This document shows positions 58,837 to 64,000 of a stretch of DNA of 64,000 nucleotides, in pieces. The notes under the pieces are model-generated. The model was given only the letters and a program-made list of their open reading frames with translations. It was not told the DNA's origin and did not search any database. The stretch covers positions 1 through 64,000 of the forward strand of contig NZ_JAAXPG010000004.1 of the NCBI RefSeq assembly GCF_012396365.1, given 5' to 3'. The first letter of the stretch is position 1. Each line of letters starts with the position of its first letter. Origin of the DNA: Nocardiopsis alborubida (GTDB lineage Bacteria; Actinomycetota; Actinomycetes; Streptosporangiales; Streptosporangiaceae). A program made the translations under genes and the position numbers.

Positions 58837-59310
58837 ATGCTCTCGCCGAGGAACCGGATGCGCCACAGCGCCGAGTTCGGCTCCGTCATGCGTTCGGGTC
58901 GGCGCGCGTCCAGGGACTGCCTGGGCGCCGTCTACCTCCCTCCGCCCTCCGGTGTCGCGGACGCCGCCCCCCCGCGGGTCGGATTCGTGGTCAGCAAGGC
59001 GGTCGGGGGAGCGGTGGTGCGCAAGCGTGTGCAGCGCAGACTGCGTCACCTGATGCGGTCTCGGTTGGCTGTTCTGCCAAACGGTAGCCTGCTTGTAGTG
59101 CGCGCCCGACCCGCCGCCGCCACCGCGCGGCACGAGGACCTGGCCGCCCAACTCGACAGCGCGATCGCCGCGGCGATGCGCCCCCGCGGGACGTCGTCGC
59201 GCCGCCGGTCCGGCCGTGGCCGACCCCGGTCCCCGGAGGCGGATCCCGCGGTGCGTGAGACAGCAGGGAACCGACGCCCGGACGAGGGCGGAGAGCGGTG
59301 GGGCCGATGA
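58837..59310 (+). CDS. rnpA: Ribonuclease P protein component
   Basis: Predicted 157 aa from ATG 58837. The family core is clear: [20 protein letters not shown] at the start, [20 protein letters not shown] and [11 protein letters not shown] in the middle (the RNA-binding RNR motif), and [11 protein letters not shown] after it. It is the protein partner of the RNase P ribozyme that matures tRNA 5' ends. The C-terminal ~45 residues are an Arg/Pro-rich extension. The stop overlaps the yidD start by ATGA. Confidence 0.95.
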   Translation: MLSPRNRMRHSAEFGSVMRSGRRASRDCLGAVYLPPPSGVADAAPPRVGFVVSKAVGGAVVRKRVQRRLRHLMRSRLAVLPNGSLLVVRARPAAATARHEDLAAQLDSAIAAAMRPRGTSSRRRSGRGRPRSPEADPAVRETAGNRRPDEGGERWGR

Positions 59311-59621
59311 CCGAGCACAGACCGACGGTGTTCGCGCGCGTGTTGATCCTGCCCATCCGGGGTTACCAGCGCTTCATCAGCCCGCTCTTCCCCCCGGTCT
59401 GCCGTTTCTACCCCTCGTGCAGCGCGTACGCCGTCGAGGCGCTGCGCGTGCACGGAGCCCTGTACGGGTTGTGGCTGGGAACCCGGCGTATCGCCCGTTG
59501 CCACCCCTTCAACCCGGGAGGGCTTGATCCGGTTCCGCCGCCCAGGGGGCGTCGGAGCGGGGAGTCCGAGGAGTCTGCGGGCGGAGCCGGCCACACCGGA
59601 ACCCCTCCCGGGGACCAGTAG
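59307..59621 (+). CDS. yidD: Membrane protein insertion efficiency factor YidD
   Basis: Predicted 104 aa from ATG 59307, overlapping the rnpA stop; GTG 59298 is an alternative. The DUF37/YidD core is [20 protein letters not shown] followed by [19 protein letters not shown] and [14 protein letters not shown], with the conserved Cys residues. It has an amphipathic N-terminus and aids YidC-dependent insertion. The final ~30 residues are a poorly conserved Gly/Ser tail. Confidence 0.93.
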   Translation: MTEHRPTVFARVLILPIRGYQRFISPLFPPVCRFYPSCSAYAVEALRVHGALYGLWLGTRRIARCHPFNPGGLDPVPPPRGRRSGESEESAGGAGHTGTPPGDQ

Positions 59622-59649
59622 CTGAAGCGAATCACATAGGAGTTGGCCG

Positions 59650-60594
59650 GTGCTGGACTGGCTTTACAACATCGTCGGTTGGATCCTGGTCAGGATCCAC
59701 GAGGGCCTGACCTTCATCGGCCTCGACACGGACAGCGGCTGGGCCTGGGGCCTGTCGATCGTCCTGCTCACCGTGCTCATGCGGCTCCTGCTGGTGCCGC
59801 TGTTCGTCAAGCAGATGAACACGCAGCGCAAGATGCAGGACATCCAGCCCAAGATCCTGAAGCTCCGCGAGCGCTACAAGCACGACAAGGAGCGCTTGCA
59901 GCGGGAGTCCATGAAGCTCTACCAGGAGAGCGGTACCAACCCGATCATGGGTTGCCTGCCGCTCCTCCTGCAGATGCCGGTCTTCTTCGCGCTCTTCAGC
60001 GTGCTGCGCAGCGTCGCCGAGGGCAACGCCCAGTACAACTTCACCCCGGAGCTGGTGGAGAGCGCGCGTGCGGCGCTCATCTTCGAGGCGCCCGTCGCCG
60101 CGCAGTTCAACAGCTCCCCCGAGGAGATCCTCGCGCTCGGTGCGACCGACCCGATCATGGCCAAGGTCATCATCGCCATCGCCTGCGTGATCATGGGTAC
60201 GACGACGTTCCTCACCATGCGCCAGAGCATGAAGCGCAGCGTCTCCCAGATGCCCGACAACCCCATGATGCAGACCCAGAAGATCATGATGTACATGGCG
60301 CCCCTGTTCGGGCTCTTCGGTCTCATGATGCCCGTGGGTGTGCTGGTCTACTGGGTCACCTCCAACGTCTGGACCATGGGGCAGCAGCACTTCCTCTACC
60401 GCAAGCAGCCGCTCCCCGGCCAGGACGAGGCCAAGGCCAAGAGCGGTGCGTCCGCCACCGGTTCCGCCAAGGGCATGCTCAGCCGAAAGAAGGCGGCGGA
60501 ATCCGCTCCTGAGCCGAAGGAACAGCCTAAGATCGAACGCAAGCAGCCGAAGAAGCAGTCGCGTTCCAAGCGGGCCGGTGGTGGTCCGCGCTAG
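59650..60594 (+). CDS. yidC: Membrane protein insertase YidC
   Basis: Predicted 314 aa from GTG 59650. The Gram-positive type core is present: first helix LDWLYNIVGWILVRIHEGLT, the LLTVLMRLLLVPLFVKQMNT segment with the conserved groove Arg, a charged cytoplasmic loop, LPLLLQMPVFFALFSVLRSV, and two C-terminal helices. The tail is Lys/Arg/Pro-rich, suited to ribosome contact. It inserts membrane proteins alone or with SecYEG. Confidence 0.96.
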   Translation: MLDWLYNIVGWILVRIHEGLTFIGLDTDSGWAWGLSIVLLTVLMRLLLVPLFVKQMNTQRKMQDIQPKILKLRERYKHDKERLQRESMKLYQESGTNPIMGCLPLLLQMPVFFALFSVLRSVAEGNAQYNFTPELVESARAALIFEAPVAAQFNSSPEEILALGATDPIMAKVIIAIACVIMGTTTFLTMRQSMKRSVSQMPDNPMMQTQKIMMYMAPLFGLFGLMMPVGVLVYWVTSNVWTMGQQHFLYRKQPLPGQDEAKAKSGASATGSAKGMLSRKKAAESAPEPKEQPKIERKQPKKQSRSKRAGGGPR

Positions 60595-60695
60595 GTTCTG
60601 CGACTCCCGGCCGAGAAGGCGTTCGAGTGCGCAGGCGACACTGCCCCTGAGGCGTACGGCGGCCAGGGCGTGAGGGATGAGGAGACGGGATCGCT

Positions 60696-61220
60696 GTGGC
60701 AAGTAGCGAGGAAGAGAGCGGTGGCGTAGCGGTGGCTGAGGCGCCTGAGGCCGGAATCGATGTCGAGGCCCTGGAGAACGAGGGCGACATCGCGGCGGAC
60801 TACATCGAGGGACTCCTCGACATCGCGGACTTCGACGGCGACATCGACATGGACGTCGAGGGCGACCGCGCGATGGTCTCCGTCGTCGGAGCCACCCTCG
60901 ACGAGCTGATCGGGGAGCGGGGCGAGGTCCTGGAGGCCCTCCAGGAGCTCACCCGGCTGGCGGTGCACCGGGCCACCGGTGAGCGCAGCCGCCTGATGCT
61001 GGACATCGGCGGGTACCGCGAGGACCGCCGCAAGGTGCTCTTCCAGGTCGGGACGGACGCCGCCAACAAGGCCAAGGAGACCGGCGAGACCCAGCCGCTG
61101 GAGCCGATGACCCCGTTCGAGCGCAAGGTCGTGCACGACGCGGTGGCCGCCGCCGGTCTGCACAGCGAGTCGGAGGGCGAGGAGCCCAACCGCTACGTGG
61201 TGGTGCGGCCCGCCTCCTGA
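60696..61220 (+). CDS. jag: KH/R3H RNA-binding protein Jag (KhpB)
   Basis: Predicted 174 aa from GTG 60696. An acidic N-terminus leads into a KH-like domain (IEGLLDIADFDGDIDMDVEG, LIGERGEVLEALQELTRLAV) and a C-terminal R3H domain (EPMTPFERKVVHDAVAAAGL and NRYVVVRP). The Jag-N domain of Firmicutes is missing, as usual in actinobacteria. With KhpA it binds many RNAs and affects division and envelope growth. A parS site follows 28 bases after the stop codon. Confidence 0.93.
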   Translation: MASSEEESGGVAVAEAPEAGIDVEALENEGDIAADYIEGLLDIADFDGDIDMDVEGDRAMVSVVGATLDELIGERGEVLEALQELTRLAVHRATGERSRLMLDIGGYREDRRKVLFQVGTDAANKAKETGETQPLEPMTPFERKVVHDAVAAAGLHSESEGEEPNRYVVVRPAS

Positions 61221-61247
61221 GCGCGGACGCCCCGGAGGGGGTGGCGA

Positions 61248-61263
61248 TGTTTCACGTGAAACA
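61248..61263. other. parS: parS site 1
   Basis: TGTTTCACGTGAAACA, perfect consensus; the palindrome extends to 22 bp (61245-61266). It is located in the 326-base gap between jag and rsmG. Confidence 0.95.
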
Positions 61264-61278
61264 TCGTCACCCCCTCTT

Positions 61279-61342
61279 CCTGTGTCCGTCTCCTCCTGTT
61301 CCTGTGTCGGCATGTGGCTCTGTCGACTTCTCGCCATGTGTG
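61279..61342. repeat. GTCGACNN-type tandem repeat, copy H
   Basis: Eight octamers in phase, several close to the consensus (TGTGTCGG, CATGTGGC, TCTGTCGA, CTTCTCGC, CATGTGTG). It lies between two parS sites. Confidence 0.45.
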
Positions 61343-61381
61343 GCCGGACCGCAGAGGGGAAGGCGGAAGCCGGGGCCCGGA

Positions 61382-61397
61382 TGTTTCACGTGAAACC
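61382..61397. other. parS: parS site 2
   Basis: TGTTTCACGTGAAACC, one mismatch at the last base of the 16-bp consensus, in the jag-rsmG gap. Confidence 0.93.
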
Positions 61398-61546
61398 GCG
61401 GTGTCCTCCCGCGCGTAGGATTCAGGGTGGATCCCTTTTTCTCCGCGCCGCTGCGCGCCCCCTTCGCCCACCGGTCCGCCGTGTGCGCGGACGCCGTGGC
61501 GAACCGACATGGAAGTGATGATGGACGAGTTCACAGGTGGTGACCG

Positions 61547-62257
61547 ATGACCTCGGGCACTGAGGAGTCCGGCGCCGCGCTCCCCGCTCCCCCCGCGGAG
61601 GCGGAGGCGGTCTTCGGCACCTCCCTGCCGACGGCGCGGCGCTACGCCGAACTGCTCGCCGACGACGGAGTGCGCCGGGGGCTGATCGGGCCGCGTGAGG
61701 TCCCCCGCCTGTGGGAGCGGCACCTCATCAACTGCGCGGTCGTGGAGGAGTTGATTCCCGAGGGGGCGGAGGTGGTGGACGTCGGTTCGGGAGCCGGTCT
61801 GCCCGGCCTGGTGCTCGGCCTGCTGCGCCCCGACATCCGCATGGTGCTGCTGGAGCCGCTGCTGCGCCGGACGGTCTTCCTCAACGAGGCCGTGGAACTC
61901 CTGGATCTGCCCAACGTGGAGGTGCGGCGCGGCCGTGCCGAGGAGGCGCACGGCAAGATCCACACCGACTTCGTCACCGCCCGAGCGGTCGCCCCCCTGA
62001 GCCGACTCGCCGGTTGGTCCCTGCCCCTCCTGCGCGAGGGCGGCAGCCTGCTGGCGCTCAAGGGGGAGCAGGCGGAGGCCGAACTGGCCGCCGCGGAGGA
62101 AGACGTTTCGAAACTGCGGCCCAGCGTTAGCGATGTGATCAGGGTGGGGCGGGGTAAAGTCGATCCCGCTACCACGGTCGTTCGCGTCACGGTGACCGGT
62201 GGTCCGCCCGTGTCGAAGGCGCGCGGCGGCAAGAAGAAGCGCGGACGGAAGAGGTGA
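61547..62257 (+). CDS. rsmG: 16S rRNA (guanine-N7) methyltransferase RsmG (GidB)
   Basis: Predicted 236 aa from ATG 61547. The SAM-binding motif is VVDVGSGAGLPGLVLGLL, preceded by PRLWERHLINCAVVEELIPE, and followed by FVTARAVAPLSRLAGWSLPL, all RsmG hallmarks. It methylates G527 of 16S rRNA; its loss gives low-level streptomycin resistance in Streptomyces. The C-terminus ends in a lysine/arginine tail. The stop codon overlaps the parA GTG. Confidence 0.96.
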   Translation: MTSGTEESGAALPAPPAEAEAVFGTSLPTARRYAELLADDGVRRGLIGPREVPRLWERHLINCAVVEELIPEGAEVVDVGSGAGLPGLVLGLLRPDIRMVLLEPLLRRTVFLNEAVELLDLPNVEVRRGRAEEAHGKIHTDFVTARAVAPLSRLAGWSLPLLREGGSLLALKGEQAEAELAAAEEDVSKLRPSVSDVIRVGRGKVDPATTVVRVTVTGGPPVSKARGGKKKRGRKR

Positions 62258-63207
62258 ACTCCTTCGTGAACCCATCCGACAACCCCGGTGTTTCACGTGA
62301 AACATCCTCCTACGGAGACCTGCTCGATGTTTCACGTGAAACGCCGTCCGGGGTTCCCGGCACTCCGCTCGCCCGTGCGGCCCATGAGGCCATGGCGGTT
62401 CGCGGGCCCGACGACATCTGGCCCCGGCCCAAGGAATGCCGGGTGATCAGTGTGGCCAACCAGAAGGGCGGCGTCGGCAAGACCACCACGACGGTCAACA
62501 TCGCGGCCGCCCTGGCGATGCACGGACAGCGCGTCCTCGTGGTCGACCTCGACCCGCAGGGCAACGCGTCCACCGCCCTCAGCATGGAGCGCGACAACCA
62601 GACCCGGTCCATCTACCACTGCCTGGTGGAGGACGAGGAGATCCGCAAGCTCGCCCAGCCGGTCCCGGGCATCCCCAACCTGTGGTGCGCCCCCGCGACC
62701 ATCGACCTGGCGGGCGCCGAGATCGAACTGGTCTCGCTCGTCGCGCGCGAGGCCCGGCTCAAGCGGGCCTTCGCCGCCTACGACACCTCGGACCTGGACT
62801 ACATCCTCATCGACTGCCCGCCCTCGCTCGGCCTGCTGACGGTCAACGCGATGGTGGCGTGCGACGAGGTCATGATCCCGATCCAGTGCGAGTACTACGC
62901 CCTGGAGGGTCTGGGCCAGTTGCTGCGCAACGTGGAGCTCGTCCAGTCCCACCTGAACCCGGGACTGGCGGTCAGCACCATCCTGCTGACGATGTACGAC
63001 GGCCGGACCCGGCTCTCCCAGCAGGTGGCCGACGAGGTGCGCTCGCACTTCAAGGACACCGTCCTGGAGACGCTGATCCCCCGGAGCGTCCGGGTGTCCG
63101 AGGCACCCAGTTACGGCCAGTCGGTGATGACCTACGACCCGGCTTCCAGCGGCGCGGTGGCCTACCTGGAAGCCGCCCGGGAGATCGCCCACAGGGCCAA
63201 GGTCTGA
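62254..63207 (+). CDS. parA: Chromosome partitioning ATPase ParA (Soj)
   Basis: Predicted 317 aa from GTG 62254, coupled to rsmG. The deviant Walker A motif is [10 protein letters not shown] (71-80), with the signature Lys71; Walker B is [14 protein letters not shown]. The first ~60 residues precede the conserved ATPase and contain two copies of VSRET (13-17 and 26-30), which are simply two parS sites read in frame. ParA binds nucleoid DNA and moves ParB-parS complexes. A later start would be possible, but the GTGA overlap supports this one. Confidence 0.95.
   Translation: MNSFVNPSDNPGVSRETSSYGDLLDVSRETPSGVPGTPLARAAHEAMAVRGPDDIWPRPKECRVISVANQKGGVGKTTTTVNIAAALAMHGQRVLVVDLDPQGNASTALSMERDNQTRSIYHCLVEDEEIRKLAQPVPGIPNLWCAPATIDLAGAEIELVSLVAREARLKRAFAAYDTSDLDYILIDCPPSLGLLTVNAMVACDEVMIPIQCEYYALEGLGQLLRNVELVQSHLNPGLAVSTILLTMYDGRTRLSQQVADEVRSHFKDTVLETLIPRSVRVSEAPSYGQSVMTYDPASSGAVAYLEAAREIAHRAKV
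62289..62304. other. parS: parS site 3, inside parA
   Basis: TGTTTCACGTGAAACA, perfect consensus, encoding VSRET in the parA N-terminus. Confidence 0.95.
62328..62343. other. parS: parS site 4, inside parA
   Basis: TGTTTCACGTGAAACG, mismatch only at the last base, again encoding VSRET in parA, 39 bases after site 3. Confidence 0.93.
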
Positions 63208-63235
63208 CAAGCGGAAGAGGAGTGTGGAGGTGCCG

Positions 63236-64000
63236 GTGAGCCAGCAGCGGCGCGGACTGGGCAAGGGACTGGGGGCACTCATCCCGCAGGGGCCGGCGGC
63301 CCCTGCCGCCCCCGCCCCCGCCCCCGAGGAGGAGACCCAGCCCGTCGAGCCACGGGTGGAAGCCCTGCCCGACGGGACGTACCTGGAGGAGGTCGAGCTC
63401 AGCTCGATCATCCCCAACCCCCGACAGCCGCGGAAGTACTTCGACGACCAGGCTCTGGAGGAGCTTCGGGACTCGATCAGCGAGGTAGGTCTGCTCCAGC
63501 CCATCGTCGTGCGCAAGCTGGAGGGTGAGGGCGGCCCCCGGTACGAGCTCATCATGGGCGAGCGCCGGATGCGTGCCAGCAAGGAGGCGGGGCTCACCCG
63601 CGTCCCAGCCATCGTCCGGAGCACCGACGACGACGAGCTGCTCCGCGACGCGCTCCTGGAGAACCTGCACCGGCAGGAGCTCACCCCCCTGGAGGAGGCG
63701 GCCGCCTACAAGCAGCTGCTGGACGACTTCGGCGCCACCCACGGGGAGCTGGCCCAGCGGATCGGCCGGTCCCGCTCGCACATCACCAACACCCTGCGGC
63801 TGCTGACCCTCCCGCCGAAGGTGCAGACGCGTGTGGCCGCGGGCGTGCTCAGCGCCGGGCACGCGCGGACGCTGCTGAAGGTCGAGGACCCCGACCTCCA
63901 GGACCGGTTGGCCGCCCGGGTGGTGGAGGAGGGCATCTCGGTCCGCTCCCTGGAGGAGATGGTCGCCCTGCGGGAGGAGCCCGAGGAGGAGAAGGTCCGA
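63236..64000 (+). CDS. parB: Chromosome partitioning protein ParB (partial, runs off window)
   Basis: The first 255 residues are visible from GTG 63236, chosen because GGAGG ends five bases upstream. The N-terminus has the ParA-contacting [13 protein letters not shown], then a Pro/Ala/Glu linker, the CTP-binding core with [12 protein letters not shown] and [12 protein letters not shown], and the helix-turn-helix [20 protein letters not shown] that reads parS. The C-terminal dimer domain lies beyond position 64000. ParB loads at parS and slides as a CTP-dependent clamp. Confidence 0.97.
   Translation, partial: MSQQRRGLGKGLGALIPQGPAAPAAPAPAPEEETQPVEPRVEALPDGTYLEEVELSSIIPNPRQPRKYFDDQALEELRDSISEVGLLQPIVVRKLEGEGGPRYELIMGERRMRASKEAGLTRVPAIVRSTDDDELLRDALLENLHRQELTPLEEAAAYKQLLDDFGATHGELAQRIGRSRSHITNTLRLLTLPPKVQTRVAAGVLSAGHARTLLKVEDPDLQDRLAARVVEEGISVRSLEEMVALREEPEEEKVR

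Overview
The window is high-GC actinomycete chromosome around the replication origin. The order rpmH, dnaA, oriC, dnaN, gnd, recF, dciA, gyrB, gyrA, DUF3566 gene, tRNA-Ile on one side and rnpA, yidD, yidC, jag, rsmG, parA, parB on the other is the conserved actinobacterial origin block. The gnd insertion between dnaN and recF, the very long Pro/Ala-rich linker of DnaA, a CU044_5270-type gene and the DUF6230/DUF6114 pair suggest a filamentous actinomycete of the Streptomyces/Nocardiopsis type; Nocardiopsaceae is my best guess, by inference only.

Layout. 1-790: leader and promoters of a leftward rRNA operon lying outside the window. 791-2692: DUF6230, DUF6114 and a secreted protein. 2760-6115: a Met-rich lipoprotein and a membrane molybdenum oxidoreductase, divergent from a SigK-like sigma/anti-sigma pair. 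6112-7406: decayed TnpB-type transposase joined to an acyl-CoA ligase tail. 7559-15243: MarR regulator, NmrA-type reductase, a PASTA pseudokinase, ADP-ribosylglycohydrolase, YbaK deacylase, and a second sigma factor with its CU044_5270 partner. 15449-25562: paaZ with a PaaR-like operator, a two-module Lrp regulator, an abgT/carboxypeptidase-G2 pair and a branched-chain 2-oxoacid dehydrogenase operon. 25844-37708: phosphoribosyltransferase, three-subunit formate dehydrogenase, catalase, pyruvate oxidase and a broken GH15 gene. 37871-44065: an MHS transporter, then a three-gene module (Trypco2 domain; trypsin-TM-binding protein-VWA fusion; solute-binding lipoprotein). 44234-64000: the origin block.

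How genes fit together. Many gene pairs overlap by GTGA or ATGA, implying translational coupling (sigK/rskA, sigma/CU044_5270, bkdC/bkdB, fdh subunits, trypsin-VWA/lipoprotein, rnpA/yidD, rsmG/parA). Formate dehydrogenase, pyruvate oxidase and catalase suggest quinone-linked oxidation and peroxide control. ParA/ParB act on parS sites, two of which lie inside the parA coding region and one about 30 kb away.

Unexplained structure. A degenerate tandem repeat of an 8-bp unit, GTCGACNN, appears in eight intergenic gaps, five of them between convergent genes and several next to strong terminator hairpins. The most system-like novelty is the three-gene Trypco2/protease/VWA/solute-binding module at 39766-44065. 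The sigma/anti-sigma, molybdenum oxidoreductase and Met-rich lipoprotein set at 2760-6115 looks like an actinobacterial counterpart of the MrpX/YedY1 hypochlorite-scavenging system.
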